From Melioribacter sp051488665 (GTDB lineage: Bacteria > Bacteroidota > Ignavibacteria > Ignavibacteriales > Melioribacteraceae), in NCBI RefSeq assembly GCF_051488665.1, contig NZ_JBPSEG010000002.1, forward strand, positions 1 to 64,000: 64,000 nucleotides of DNA, in the 5' to 3' direction. How positions within the stretch are numbered: position 1 is the first letter of the stretch; every line of letters starts with the position of its first letter. The position numbers and the translations under genes were made by a program. Positions 52,334 to 60,732 of this stretch are shown one piece after another. A model generated the notes under the pieces. It was not told where the DNA came from and did no database searches. It saw only the letters and a program-made list of their open reading frames with translations.

Positions 52334-53620
52334 TTATACCCAGCCTCTGTCTTTGCAAGCCTGAGCCACTCTGTTAATTGCAATCACATACGCTGCATCG
52401 CGCATATATAATTTTTTGTTCCGGGCCAGCTCGCTCACCGCCAAGTAAGCGTTCGTCATTTTAGTGTCGAGCTTTGCCAATACTTCTTCTTTTTCCCAGT
52501 AATAATTCATATTCGACTGAACCTGTTCAAAATAGCTGCAAGTAACTCCGCCGGCATTTGCGAGGAAGTCGGGAATTACAAATATATTTCGTTCCTGAAT
52601 TACCTTATCGGCTTCGATGGTAGTAGGACCGTTAGCGCCTTCGGCAATAATTTTTACTCGTTTACTTATTTTATTTACATTGTCGGCATGAATTTGATTT
52701 TCGAGCGCGGCGGGAATTAATATGTCAACGTCCTGTTCGATCCAAGCATCGCCTTCTAAAATTTCATATCCGAGTTCTTTGGCTTTTGTTTTATCGATAC
52801 CGCCGAATTTATCCGTAATACCGAGCAATTCCTGGCGGTTGATGCCGTCCATTTTTCTGAATGTGTATGAACATTTATCCTGTTCGTCCCAGCTTGCAAC
52901 CGCAATTACTTTACCGCCGAGTTGAGTATACAATTCGATAGCATATTGAGCAACGTTACCGAATCCTTGCACGGAAGCCAGAGTTTCTTCCGGTTTTATA
53001 TTCATTTCTTTCAGCGCTTCTCTCAACGTAAAGATAACGCCGTATCCGGTAGCTTCGGTTCTGCCCAAAGAGCCGCCCATACCGACCGGTTTTCCAGTAA
53101 TGAATCCGGGGTATTTGCCTCCGGTAATAATTTCATATTCGTCGAGCATCCAGAGCATATGCTGGGCGTTTGTCATTACGTCCGGCGCCGGCACGTCGTT
53201 AACGGGTCCTACATTCTTGGCCATTTGTCTTACCCATCCTCGGCAGATTTGTTCCTGTTCTTTCATGCTCAGATGATGCGGGTCGCATATAACGCCTCCT
53301 TTTCCGCCGCCCAATGGAATATTAACAACGGCGCATTTCCAGGTCATCCACATTGCAAGAGCTCTTACCGTATCGATTGTTTCCTGGGGGTGGAACCTGA
53401 TTCCGCCTTTGGAAGGTCCGCGTGCGTCGTTATGCTGAACGCGAAAACCTCTGAATATTTTTGTGGTTCCGTCGTCCATTTTAACGGGGATACTGAAATG
53501 ATATTCCCTGAGAGGATTTCTTAATAATTCTCGAGTGGCTTCGTCCAAATTGAGTAATTCGGCAACTCTGTCGAATTGAGCTTGAGCCATTTCAAAAGGA
53601 TTAAACTCTTTGGATTTCAT
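52334..53620 (-). CDS. gdhA: Glutamate dehydrogenase
   Basis: A 428-residue Glu/Leu/Phe/Val-dehydrogenase family enzyme converting 2-oxoglutarate and ammonia to glutamate. GGIRFHPQETIDTVRALAMWMTWKCAVVNIPLGGGKGGV includes the substrate-binding and catalytic Lys; DVPAPDVMTN, TGYGVIFTLREAL and SVQGFGNVAQYAIE (nucleotide-binding) follow. Cofactor preference is not assigned. It has its own promoter (see 53684) and a strong terminator. Confidence 0.95.
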   Translation of the reverse strand: MKSKEFNPFEMAQAQFDRVAELLNLDEATRELLRNPLREYHFSIPVKMDDGTTKIFRGFRVQHNDARGPSKGGIRFHPQETIDTVRALAMWMTWKCAVVNIPLGGGKGGVICDPHHLSMKEQEQICRGWVRQMAKNVGPVNDVPAPDVMTNAQHMLWMLDEYEIITGGKYPGFITGKPVGMGGSLGRTEATGYGVIFTLREALKEMNIKPEETLASVQGFGNVAQYAIELYTQLGGKVIAVASWDEQDKCSYTFRKMDGINRQELLGITDKFGGIDKTKAKELGYEILEGDAWIEQDVDILIPAALENQIHADNVNKISKRVKIIAEGANGPTTIEADKVIQERNIFVIPDFLANAGGVTCSYFEQVQSNMNYYWEKEEVLAKLDTKMTNAYLAVSELARNKKLYMRDAAYVIAINRVAQACKDRGWV

Positions 53621-53683
53621 AAAAACCTCACTATTTGAATATGTTCATAAAGGGATTATGTTTTCCCATTTTTCTTTATATAT

Positions 53684-53715
53684 CAAAAATAGATACGCTT
53701 ATATTGTTAAGCAAA
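53684..53715 (-). promoter_or_regulatory. gdhA promoter (Bacteroidota-type)
   Basis: On the minus strand TTTG (53715-53712), a 20-base spacer and TATTTTTG (53691-53684) fit the consensus. Transcription would start near 53680, giving a leader of about 60 bases. Confidence 0.65.
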
Positions 53716-54013
53716 CAAAATCCGTTCCGCTCAATCTTATTCACACAGTACGTTTTCTTAATAATTATTGACTTCTAATTATATAGGCATATTTAGTTAA
53801 TATGCTTGTTTGCTCTGCCTGTAATAATTAGTTCTTACAGGTAATTACTATAAAAAAATAAAAAATCGTTTTTTTTACTTTTTTTTTTGAGAAAAGCACA
53901 TACTTTTAATTCGATTACAACTATTTAAATTTATTCTAAGATTTGGATATTTTAGATTCATCCGGTATTTTAATAAAAGTTATATCCTTAGGGTAACAAA
54001 TTAGAGCTTCGCC
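53716..54013. other. AT-rich divergent region before the prolyl oligopeptidase
   Basis: No gene is seen. Two inverted repeats are present: GCATATT-tagtt-AATATGC (53787-53805) and CCTGTAA-taattagttc-TTACAGG (53818-53841). They could be operators or mRNA hairpins; neither is followed by a T run. Poly-A/T stretches lie between about 53851 and 53890. Confidence 0.5.
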
Positions 54014-56122
54014 ATGAAAACAAAATTATACCTGTTAGTCTTTACGGTTCTCTGCGCCGCGACATACTTTGCTCAAAACGCCAACTATCCGGAATCCAAA
54101 AAAATTGATCACAAAGATATTTACCACGGGACAATAGTAGACGATCCTTACCGGTGGCTGGAAGAAATGAATTCGCCCGAAACGAAACAATGGATTGAAG
54201 CTCAAAACGAATTCACGAAAAAGTATCTTGAAAAGATTCCATATAGAGAAAAAGTGCGCGCGCGCTTAAAAGAATTGTGGAATTATGAACGTTACACTAC
54301 GCCCTTTATGGCAGGAGCCGATTTAATTTATTCAAAAAACGACGGACTGCAGGAACAAAACGTATATTATATTAAAAAGCCGGGTGCGGACGAAGAAATT
54401 CTTCTGGATCCAAATCAGTTCTCCGAAGACGGTTCGGTTTCCTTGACCGGTCTTTATTTCTCAAAAGATCACAATTATATGAGTTTCGGCATATCGAAAG
54501 GCGGTTCGGACTGGCGTGAATTTTATATTATGGAATTAAAATCGAATAAGATCATAAGCGATACAATCAGATGGGCTAAGTTTACAAACAACGCCTGGTA
54601 TAAATACGGATTTTTTTACTGCAGATACGACGCTCCTGAAAAAGGCAAAGAGCTCAAGAGTTCGAACGAATTTCATAAAATTTATTACCATAAAATTGGA
54701 ACTCCGCAGTCGCAGGATTTATTTATCCTCAGCGACCCGAATCCGAATCGATTGTTTGGGACTATTGTAACAGACGACGAAAATTACCTTATCATAAACG
54801 TATACGAGGGTTCGTCTTCGAATAATTTATTATGGTATAAGAACCTGGGAAGCGACGGAAAATTAATTAAACTGATAGACGATTTTAAAGCTGAATATGA
54901 ATTTCTCGACGTAATTGAAGATAAATTTTATTTGATTACGAATTCAGATGCGCCAAACAAAAAAATCATTAAGTTAGATCCGAAAGATTTTCATGCGGAC
55001 AATTATGAAACAATCATCCCCGAAGCTGAGGAACCTATAAAACAAGCATCGATTATAGGAGATAAGATATTCGTAATTTATATGAAAGACGCAAGCGACG
55101 TTGTCAAAGTGTACGATGTTCAAGGCAAATTTTTGAAAGAATTTGAGTTGCCGGCAATCGGTTCGGTCTACGGTTTTAACGGTTCGAGAATAGATACGGT
55201 TACTTATTTTACATTTACTTCTTTTACTTATCCCCCCACCATTTATAAAGTAAATACTAATTCGCTTAATAAAGAAATTTTTATCCGGTCAAAAATAGAT
55301 TTTAATCCTGAGGATTATGTAACCGAAAGGATTTTTTACACAAGCAAAGACGGTACAAAAGTTCCGATGTTCGTAGTTCACAAAAAGAATTTGACATTAG
55401 ATGGTAGCAATCCGGCGTTGCTTTATGCTTACGGAGGTTTTAATATTCCTATGTTGCCATCCTTTTCGGTTCCGCGACTGATATTACTCGAGAACGGATT
55501 TGTTTTTGCAATGGCGTGTTTGCGCGGCGGAAGCGAATACGGCGAAGAATGGCACAAAGCGGGAATGTTGGAGAAAAAGCAAAACGTATTTGACGATTTC
55601 ATTGCGGCGGCAGAATGGCTAATCGAGAATAAATATACTTCCCAAGAAAAGCTTGCAATTCAAGGCGCGTCCAACGGCGGACTGTTAATAGGAGCCGTCA
55701 TAAATCAACGCCCGGATTTATTCAAAGTTGCAATCCCGATGGTCGGCGTTATGGATATGCTTCGTTTTCACAAGTTTACAATCGGTTGGGCATGGGTTTC
55801 CGAATACGGCTCGAGCGACGATCCGGAACAGTTTAAGTATCTGTTAAAATATTCTCCGTTGCACAATATTAAAGAAGGGACTAAATATCCGGCTACGATA
55901 ATCACAACCGCCGATCACGACGATCGCGTGTTTCCCGCGCATTCTTTTAAATACGCGGCAGCGCTTCAAAACGCCAATTCCGGGAATAATCCCATTTTAA
56001 TCAGGATAGAGACCAAAGTAGGACACGGAGCGGGAACCAGCGTTTCCAAATCGATCGACCTGTATACGGATTTGTGGTCGTTTGTGTTTTACAATCTGAA
56101 TCTAACGCCGATTTACAAATAA
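54014..56122 (+). CDS. Prolyl oligopeptidase family serine peptidase (S9A), exported
   Basis: A 702-residue protein with a signal peptide (about 1-21, TYFA/QN). The N-terminal region YPESKKIDHKDIYHGTIVDDPYRWLE matches the start of prolyl oligopeptidases, the middle is the seven-bladed propeller, and the C-terminal hydrolase domain has the nucleophile in QGASNGGLLIGA (Ser at about 553), the acid in DHDDRVFPAHS and the His in GHGAG. It would cleave short proline-containing peptides in the periplasm. Full-length for the family. Confidence 0.95.
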   Translation: MKTKLYLLVFTVLCAATYFAQNANYPESKKIDHKDIYHGTIVDDPYRWLEEMNSPETKQWIEAQNEFTKKYLEKIPYREKVRARLKELWNYERYTTPFMAGADLIYSKNDGLQEQNVYYIKKPGADEEILLDPNQFSEDGSVSLTGLYFSKDHNYMSFGISKGGSDWREFYIMELKSNKIISDTIRWAKFTNNAWYKYGFFYCRYDAPEKGKELKSSNEFHKIYYHKIGTPQSQDLFILSDPNPNRLFGTIVTDDENYLIINVYEGSSSNNLLWYKNLGSDGKLIKLIDDFKAEYEFLDVIEDKFYLITNSDAPNKKIIKLDPKDFHADNYETIIPEAEEPIKQASIIGDKIFVIYMKDASDVVKVYDVQGKFLKEFELPAIGSVYGFNGSRIDTVTYFTFTSFTYPPTIYKVNTNSLNKEIFIRSKIDFNPEDYVTERIFYTSKDGTKVPMFVVHKKNLTLDGSNPALLYAYGGFNIPMLPSFSVPRLILLENGFVFAMACLRGGSEYGEEWHKAGMLEKKQNVFDDFIAAAEWLIENKYTSQEKLAIQGASNGGLLIGAVINQRPDLFKVAIPMVGVMDMLRFHKFTIGWAWVSEYGSSDDPEQFKYLLKYSPLHNIKEGTKYPATIITTADHDDRVFPAHSFKYAAALQNANSGNNPILIRIETKVGHGAGTSVSKSIDLYTDLWSFVFYNLNLTPIYK

Positions 56123-56135
56123 ATTCCGATAGATT

Positions 56136-56348
56136 ATGAAAAAGAAAAAACTAAAAAAAATAATAATTAGCGTGGCAGGCGGAACATTATTGATCATCGG
56201 GATTATAATGATCATTGTTCCCGGGCCGGCATATTTAATAATTCCCGCCGGTTTGAGTATATTGGGCACGGAATATTTATGGGCAAGGGAACTAAACAAA
56301 AAAATAAAAAAAAGAATAAATAAATTTTTCAATAAGAGAAGGAAATAA
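56136..56348 (+). CDS. PGPGW-like small membrane protein
   Basis: A 70-residue protein. The core IIGIIMIIVPGPAYLIIPAGLSILGTEYLWARELNKKIKK resembles the PGPGW family (PF09656): a hydrophobic helix, a PGP turn, a second helix and a WAR segment, flanked by very basic ends. The family's function is unknown. It is one base from the next gene and 13 bases after the peptidase gene. Confidence 0.75.
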   Translation: MKKKKLKKIIISVAGGTLLIIGIIMIIVPGPAYLIIPAGLSILGTEYLWARELNKKIKKRINKFFNKRRK

Positions 56349-56349
56349 A

Positions 56350-56772
56350 TTGGAACTGAGCCTCATAGACAGAAGCAACTATTTGAAAGGAATATTGATA
56401 CTTATCGGCAAAGATAAAAAACTGAGCGAGGAAGAAAAGTTAATGTTCAAATCTCTGGGCAGAACGCTCGGATTCGGCGAAGAATTTTGCGAAGAAGTAA
56501 TGGAAGATTTATTGGAGAATGAATATCTAATTGAAGAACCTCCTCGTTTTGAGAAGAAAGAGATAGCCGAACTTTTTTTTAAGGACGGACTAAAACTCGC
56601 TTTGTCCGACGGCGACATTCATCTTTACGAATTAAACTGGCTTAATCTTGTCGCCGAAAAAAACGAACTCTCCAAGGAATGGTGTCTGAATACATATAAC
56701 AGTTTTAAAGAAAATTACAGCGGCTTTGACGGCAATTTTGAAATCGAGAAGATTTTGTCGCATCAGACTTAA
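56350..56772 (+). CDS. TerB-like small protein
   Basis: A 140-residue soluble, mostly helical, acidic protein. LLIDRSNYLKG-type start, then LIGKDKKLSEEEKLMFKSLGRTLGF and LALSDGDIHLYELNWLNLVAEKNEL, in which DGDIHLYELNWL resembles the TerB/DjlA metal-binding helical repeat. It starts at TTG 56350 with AAGGA about ten bases upstream. Function is not known beyond the family. It overlaps the convergent gene by 4 nt. Confidence 0.6.
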   Translation: MELSLIDRSNYLKGILILIGKDKKLSEEEKLMFKSLGRTLGFGEEFCEEVMEDLLENEYLIEEPPRFEKKEIAELFFKDGLKLALSDGDIHLYELNWLNLVAEKNELSKEWCLNTYNSFKENYSGFDGNFEIEKILSHQT

Positions 56773-57170
56773 TGTTCTGTTAGACTGAGAGCGCGCTTTA
56801 ATACTTTCTTAAGAATATTAAGATTAATATCGGAAAGACGATTTATGTAAAGACACGATTTGCCGTTTTTATATTTTCCCAGTCCCTCAAGATTTTTTTC
56901 TTCTTTGCACGGCATTAAGTATATTGCAATATTTTGTTTCCTCGGAGAAAATCCGATTCTGAACCAATCGCCCTCTCTTCCCGACTTATAGACGTAATGA
57001 TACTTTCCGAAGCCTACGATAGAATCTCCCCACATTACAGGTTTGCCGCCGCTTAATTCTTCCATCAATTTTAGAAGTTCCATACAATCATTCTTCTTGC
57101 GCTCATCGTCAATTGAGTCGATAAATTTTTTGACGCTCTTTTTATTAGGTTTAGTCTTTAATTCGCTCAT
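56769..57170 (-). CDS. DUF1801 domain protein
   Basis: A 133-residue protein. KKSVKKFIDSIDDERKKNDCMELLKLMEELSGGKPVMWGDSIVGFGKYHYVYKSGREGDW is the DUF1801 (YdhG-like) pattern, with an N-terminal helix pair and an MWG motif. ATG 57170 is preferred to the GTG three codons earlier. The role is unknown. Confidence 0.8.
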   Translation of the reverse strand: MSELKTKPNKKSVKKFIDSIDDERKKNDCMELLKLMEELSGGKPVMWGDSIVGFGKYHYVYKSGREGDWFRIGFSPRKQNIAIYLMPCKEEKNLEGLGKYKNGKSCLYINRLSDINLNILKKVLKRALSLTEH

Positions 57171-57391
57171 AAGAATCACGTATAATTTGTATAGCTTCTA
57201 ATATACTAAAATCACATTCAATTTGATAATTACGAGATCGCCTCCATAATTCAGAGTCAATTACTGCTTTTCAATATATTTTTTTACTATCAAGAACAGT
57301 TATCTTTTTACAAAATTTCGTACTCACAAATAACAAAATCCCGGATTACAGGAATTAAACAGGGATTTCCTTTCCTAACGCATTAACTATG
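57171..57391. other. AT-rich intergenic stretch
   Basis: No gene, promoter or stable hairpin is evident beyond a weak AATCCC/GGGATT pair around 57340-57373. It ends at the truncated GIY-YIG gene. Confidence 0.4.
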
Positions 57392-57589
57392 TTACACAAA
57401 AAGCTCGCGTCTGTAGGCTTCGCTTCTGCTATCGAATGTTTCGTAGTAAATAATTTTTAATGGTCTGCGTGATTTCGTGGAACGTACCCTACCGGCATTG
57501 TGAGTTTTTAGTCGTTCTTCTAAATTTGAAGTGCTCCCGTAATAGTAACGGTGGTCTTTAAGGCTTTGGAGTATGTATGTAAAATACAT
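57392..57589 (-). CDS. GIY-YIG small nuclease, copy C (truncated)
   Basis: A 65-residue copy of the protein encoded at 57715 and 58093. The front 62 or so residues match (MYFTYILQSLKDHRYYYGST, LEERLKTHNAG), but after RREL the sequence breaks off into FV and a stop, so the last 16 residues of the full copies are missing. It is the most distal copy from tRNA-Ser and looks like a decaying unit. Confidence 0.85.
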   Translation of the reverse strand: MYFTYILQSLKDHRYYYGSTSNLEERLKTHNAGRVRSTKSRRPLKIIYYETFDSRSEAYRRELFV

Positions 57590-57613
57590 ACCTTAATTTC
57601 CGTTTTTACTTTG

Positions 57614-57664
57614 CGGAGAGGGAGGGATTCTCCGTAGGATGCTACGCAGAACCCTCGGTGGCGC
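57614..57664 (-). repeat. Altered tRNA-Ser 3'-end copy, upstream of GIY-YIG copy C
   Basis: Matches tRNA-Ser(CGA) over its 3' acceptor strand, T arm and part of the variable arm, except that the T loop is replaced. On the minus strand GAGGG-TTCT-G-CGTAG / CTACG-G-AGAA-T-CCCTC forms a long hairpin with loop CATC instead of the normal TTCGAAT loop. The 5' tRNA half is missing, so it is not functional as a tRNA. Confidence 0.85.
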
Positions 57665-57714
57665 CATAGTAGGCTTAATTTCTTAAAAACTTTGATTATA
57701 CTGCAACTTTGGAA

Positions 57715-57960
57715 TTAGTGTATTATCCCCTCTTTCTTGAGCCATTCATATCCTTCTTTGCTCTTAAAGAAAAGCTCGCGTCTGTAGGCTTCGCTTCTGT
57801 TATCAAATGTTTCGTAGTAAATAATTTTTAATGGTCTGCGTGATTTCGTGGAGCGTACCTTGCCGGCATTGTGGGTTTTTAGTCGTTCTTCTAAATTTGA
57901 AGTGCTCCCGTAATAGTAACGGCGGTCTTTAAGGCTTTGGAGTACGTATGTAAAATACAT
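57715..57960 (-). CDS. GIY-YIG small nuclease, copy B
   Basis: An 81-residue single GIY-YIG domain: FTYVLQSLKDRRYYYGST (Tyr-rich GIY-YIG core), LEERLKTHNAG with the catalytic Arg, and RRELFFKSKEGYEWLKK with the catalytic Glu. It differs from copy A by only a few residues. A 3'-tRNA-Ser remnant lies directly upstream at 57989-58040. No separate DNA-binding domain is fused to it. Confidence 0.92.
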   Translation of the reverse strand: MYFTYVLQSLKDRRYYYGSTSNLEERLKTHNAGKVRSTKSRRPLKIIYYETFDNRSEAYRRELFFKSKEGYEWLKKEGIIH

Positions 57961-57988
57961 ACCTTAATTTCCGTTTTTTTTTACTTTG

Positions 57989-58040
57989 CGGAGAGGGAGG
58001 GATTCTCCGTAGGATGCTACGCAGAACCCTCGGTGGCGCA
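57989..58040 (-). repeat. Altered tRNA-Ser 3'-end copy, upstream of GIY-YIG copy B
   Basis: Same as the copy at 57614: a tRNA-Ser(CGA) 3' end with the T loop replaced by the same long hairpin. The flank just downstream on the plus strand differs from copy C (GTAACAACTT vs CATAGTAGGC), so the copies meet different junctions at the tRNA-Ser variable arm. Confidence 0.85.
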
Positions 58041-58092
58041 GTAACAACTTAGATAATTTCTTAAAAACTTTGATTATACTGCAACTTTGGAA

Positions 58093-58338
58093 TTAGTGTA
58101 TTATCCCCTCTTTCTTGAGCCATTCATATCCTTCTTTGCTCTTAAAGAAAAGCTCGCGTCTGTAGGCTTCGCTTCTGCGATCGAATGTTTCGTAGTAAAT
58201 AATTTTTAATGGTCTGCGTGATTTCGTGGAACGTACCTTGCCGGCATTGTGGGTTTTTAGTCGTTCTTCTAAATTTGAAGTGCTCCCGTAATAGTAACGG
58301 TGGTCTTTAAGGCTTTGGAGTATGTATGTAAAATACAT
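58093..58338 (-). CDS. GIY-YIG small nuclease, copy A (next to tRNA-Ser)
   Basis: An 81-residue single GIY-YIG domain with all core residues: FTYILQSLKDHRYYYGST, LEERLKTHNAG, and RRELFFKSKEGYEWLKK with the catalytic Glu. It is the first copy downstream of intact tRNA-Ser(CGA), separated from it by 24 bases. Small GIY-YIG proteins of this size are common and of unknown biological role; here they form an ordered array with tRNA 3'-end copies. Confidence 0.93.
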   Translation of the reverse strand: MYFTYILQSLKDHRYYYGSTSNLEERLKTHNAGKVRSTKSRRPLKIIYYETFDRRSEAYRRELFFKSKEGYEWLKKEGIIH

Positions 58339-58362
58339 ACCTTAATTTCCGTTTTTACTTTG

Positions 58363-58450
58363 CGGAGAGGGAGGGATTCGAACCCTCGGTGGCGCAAAGC
58401 ACCACAACGGTTTTCGAGACCGCCCCGTTCAACCACTCCGGCACCTCTCC
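58363..58450 (-). tRNA. tRNA-Ser (anticodon CGA)
   Basis: An 88-nt cloverleaf on the minus strand. Acceptor GGAGAGG/CCTCTCC with discriminator G, and a long class-II variable arm (TTGTGGTGC...GCGCCACC). The anticodon stem CGGT/ACCG holds loop CTCGAAA, so the anticodon is CGA (UCG codon). T arm GAGGGTTCGAATCCCTC. CCA is not encoded. Its 3' half is copied twice in the GIY-YIG array downstream. Confidence 0.97.
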
Positions 58451-58591
58451 ACTTTTCCTCAAAAAGATCAACGTGATAAAGAACAACTCAATAATTTAGG
58501 CTGTAAAGATAATAAAAAATTTGTAATGATATATAGTGATAATTTGAAAAAATTAATATATTTGTGACTCGATTATACTTGGTATTGAAAC

Positions 58592-58678
58592 GGAAAGGTG
58601 CAGGAGTGGTTGAACTGGCACGCCTGGAGAGCGTGTAACCGCGTAAGCGGTTCGTGGGTTCGAATCCCACCCTTTCCG
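58592..58678 (+). tRNA. tRNA-Ser (anticodon GGA)
   Basis: An 87-nt cloverleaf on the plus strand. Acceptor GGAAAGG/CCTTTCC, discriminator G. Anticodon stem CACGC/GCGTG with loop CTGGAGA, so the anticodon is GGA. The long variable arm (TAACCGCGTAAGCGG) marks a class-II Ser tRNA. It is divergent from tRNA-Ser(CGA) and 141 bases away. CCA is not encoded. Confidence 0.97.
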
Positions 58679-58698
58679 CTCAATTATAAGAATGCTTA

Positions 58699-59124
58699 GT
58701 GCTAATACTTATATATATATTACAAATAATTCTTCCCCTATTACAATCCGACTACGAAAATTGGGTGCCTGTTGAAAATTACAGGGACGGTAAATTATAC
58801 ATAGACGCCTCCTCTCTTAAAAAATACGACGGAGACTATTATGTGTGGGCGCTGGAAGAACACGACCCTCCTATCAAAATCGAATCGATCGACAAAAAAA
58901 TCTACAAAACCAAGACCTATTTCGTAATTAATAAGCCTTCCAGACGCTACAGTATTATTCAAATTATTTTCTACGATATAAACAATAACGTACTAAAAAG
59001 TTATTCTTATAATATATCGGAGCAAGTTAAATATACATCCCCGATATTGGAGGGTTCAAAAATAGAATCGGTGCTGATTCAGTGCATTATGCTGACTGAC
59101 GTTAGAAAACCGGCGAGCAATTAA
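58699..59124 (+). CDS. Surface-adhesin-E-like small exported protein
   Basis: A 141-residue protein starting at GTG 58699, 20 bases after tRNA-Ser. The first 15 or so residues are hydrophobic (ILIYILQIILPLL), and the body NWVPVENYRDGKLYIDASSLKKYDGDYYVWALEEHDPPI resembles the small surface-adhesin protein E domain (PF16747). The signal lacks the usual positive N-terminus, so the exact start is uncertain. It overlaps the convergent mtgA by 23 nt. Confidence 0.6.
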   Translation: MLILIYILQIILPLLQSDYENWVPVENYRDGKLYIDASSLKKYDGDYYVWALEEHDPPIKIESIDKKIYKTKTYFVINKPSRRYSIIQIIFYDINNNVLKSYSYNISEQVKYTSPILEGSKIESVLIQCIMLTDVRKPASN

Positions 59125-59809
59125 CATTTCTTTTTATAAATTCCGTTCCGCCGAGTAAATTCATTTGTCTTATTATTTCACCCTGTCTCCTGAGCAAATA
59201 AGGAGTTGTTCTGGAAGGATTTCTCTTTTTGGGGCTTGGTAAAGTTGCCGCAAGAAGAGCTGATTGTCTTGCATTAAGCTTTTTGGGGTCTGTATGGAAA
59301 TATTTTGTAGCTGCCGGTTTGACGCCATATATTCCGTTTCCCAATTCGGCGCTGTTCAAATATACTTCCAGAATTCGTTCCTTACTCCATAGCAATTCGA
59401 TTAGAATCGTATAGTAGACTTCCATTCCCTTTCTAATCAAACTCTTACTGCGCCATAAAAATAAATTTTTAGCAACTTGCATTGTAATTGTGCTGGCTCC
59501 GCGTGTAATTTTCCGCTTTTTATTCTCTTTTAAAGCTTTTTGAATTTGATCAAGATCAAAACCCCAATGGTCGAAAAAGCGTTGATCCTCGGAGGCTATA
59601 ACGCTCAACTGCATATACCTTGAAATATTACACAATTTTACCGGCGAGTAATTTTCCGAATAATCTGTCTTTAATAACGCGCCTGTTCCCAGTTCGTTAT
59701 TAATAAAGGCAGTAGACGCAGGATTAATAAACCGGAAGAAAAAAATTATCAACAGATTCAGCGCCGTAAACAATCCGACGAATTTCAATGTGAACTTGAT
59801 TATTTTCAT
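59102..59809 (-). CDS. mtgA: Monofunctional peptidoglycan glycosyltransferase
   Basis: A 235-residue membrane-anchored glycosyltransferase of family 51. One N-terminal helix (about 8-28), then the catalytic region: SEDQRFFDHWGFD, GASTITMQVAKNLFLW, KERILEVYLNSAELGNGIYGVKPAATKYF, ALLAATLPSPKKRNP. No transpeptidase domain follows, so it is the monofunctional type polymerising lipid II. Confidence 0.96.
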   Translation of the reverse strand: MKIIKFTLKFVGLFTALNLLIIFFFRFINPASTAFINNELGTGALLKTDYSENYSPVKLCNISRYMQLSVIASEDQRFFDHWGFDLDQIQKALKENKKRKITRGASTITMQVAKNLFLWRSKSLIRKGMEVYYTILIELLWSKERILEVYLNSAELGNGIYGVKPAATKYFHTDPKKLNARQSALLAATLPSPKKRNPSRTTPYLLRRQGEIIRQMNLLGGTEFIKRNVNCSPVF

Positions 59810-59841
59810 AAATATTCCACAAAAAATGAACTAAATTTAGT

Positions 59842-59849
59842 TAAATTTG
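59842..59849 (+). promoter_or_regulatory. Candidate -7 element of ferritin gene
   Basis: TAAATTTG fits TAnnTTTG, about 50 bases before the ferritin ATG at 59898. A -33 partner is not clear. Confidence 0.4.
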
Positions 59850-59897
59850 TTTTTACGATAAAATTTTCTTTTACTAAACAAAAATAAGAGGTAAAAT

Positions 59898-60386
59898 ATG
59901 ATTTCAGAAAAAATGACAAAAGCTCTTAATAATCAAATAAAAGAAGAACTCTATTCGTCCTATCTTTATTTGTCGATGGCAGCGTATTTTGAAGCTCAAA
60001 ACTGGCAGGGATTTGCCAATTGGATGAAAAAGCAATCGTTTGAAGAATACGGACACGCAATGAAGATATTCGATTACGTGAATGAAGTGGGCAAGAAAGT
60101 CGTTCTCGAGCAGCTCGACAAACCGAAAACCGACTGGAACACTCCCCTGGAAGCCTTTGAAGACGCGCTTAAACATGAAATTCACATTACCAACAAAATT
60201 AACGAACTGGCAAAATTAGCCGAAGAAGAAAAAGATTTCGCTACCGCAAATTTCCTGCAATGGTTTGTAACGGAACAGGTCGAAGAAGTGGCATCCGCTA
60301 CTGCAATTGTAGAAAAATTAAAATTTGTCGGAGATCAGAAAAGCGGACTTCTTTTTCTCGATAACGAGCTCGGAAAAAGACAATAG
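59898..60386 (+). CDS. ftnA: Ferritin
   Basis: A 162-residue four-helix non-heme ferritin for iron storage. Ferroxidase-site residues are in IKEELYSSYLYLSMAAYFEA and MKKQSFEEYGHAMKIFDYV. The C-terminal half has NFLQWFVTEQVEEVASA. No heme-binding Met of bacterioferritin is present. Confidence 0.95.
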   Translation: MISEKMTKALNNQIKEELYSSYLYLSMAAYFEAQNWQGFANWMKKQSFEEYGHAMKIFDYVNEVGKKVVLEQLDKPKTDWNTPLEAFEDALKHEIHITNKINELAKLAEEEKDFATANFLQWFVTEQVEEVASATAIVEKLKFVGDQKSGLLFLDNELGKRQ

Positions 60387-60425
60387 TTTTTTACCGAAAT
60401 CCTTTTATTAATTGAAATTATTTAT

Positions 60426-60433
60426 TAAATTTG
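60426..60433 (+). promoter_or_regulatory. Candidate -7 element of rpmB
   Basis: TAAATTTG fits TAnnTTTG, 32 bases before the ATG at 60466. No clear -33 element. Confidence 0.4.
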
Positions 60434-60465
60434 TAGTTCATAATAAATGAATAATGAGGATAAAA

Positions 60466-60705
60466 ATGGCGCGTAGATGTCAAGTTACAGGCGTAGGTCC
60501 CGTAAGCGGTCATAACATTTCGCACGCTCACAATAGAACCAAAAGAAGATTTCTGCCTAATTTGCAGAAGAAGAGAATCTGGGTTAAAGAACTCAACAGA
60601 TTTGTTACCGTTAAATTGACCACAAGCGCACTTAGAACTTTGGCAAAAAACGGCACCGGCGAATTGGCTAAGTTGATTACATCCGGTAAAATCAAAGCCA
60701 GATAA
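60466..60705 (+). CDS. rpmB: 50S ribosomal protein L28
   Basis: A 79-residue ribosomal protein: MARRCQVTGVGPVSGHNISHAHNRTKRRFLPNLQ is the L28 N-terminus. ATG 60466 is preferred because GAGG lies six bases upstream, inside the sequence that an earlier ATG at 60454 would translate. Only one of the Cys found in zinc-type L28 proteins is present. A strong terminator follows. Confidence 0.97.
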   Translation: MARRCQVTGVGPVSGHNISHAHNRTKRRFLPNLQKKRIWVKELNRFVTVKLTTSALRTLAKNGTGELAKLITSGKIKAR

Positions 60706-60732
60706 TCCCGGAGCTTATCCTGTAAGAATTTC

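Noticed and set aside
52282..52383. Longer N-terminus for the 566-aa PPDK-type protein.
   Set aside because: It would read back through the gdhA terminator and the end of gdhA.
57392..58395. CRISPR-like array from the regular repeats.
   Set aside because: Units are about 375 bases and encode proteins; there are no short repeat-spacer units or cas genes.
58488..58670. Minus-strand frame overlapping tRNA-Ser(GGA).
   Set aside because: It translates the complement of the tRNA gene and its flank.
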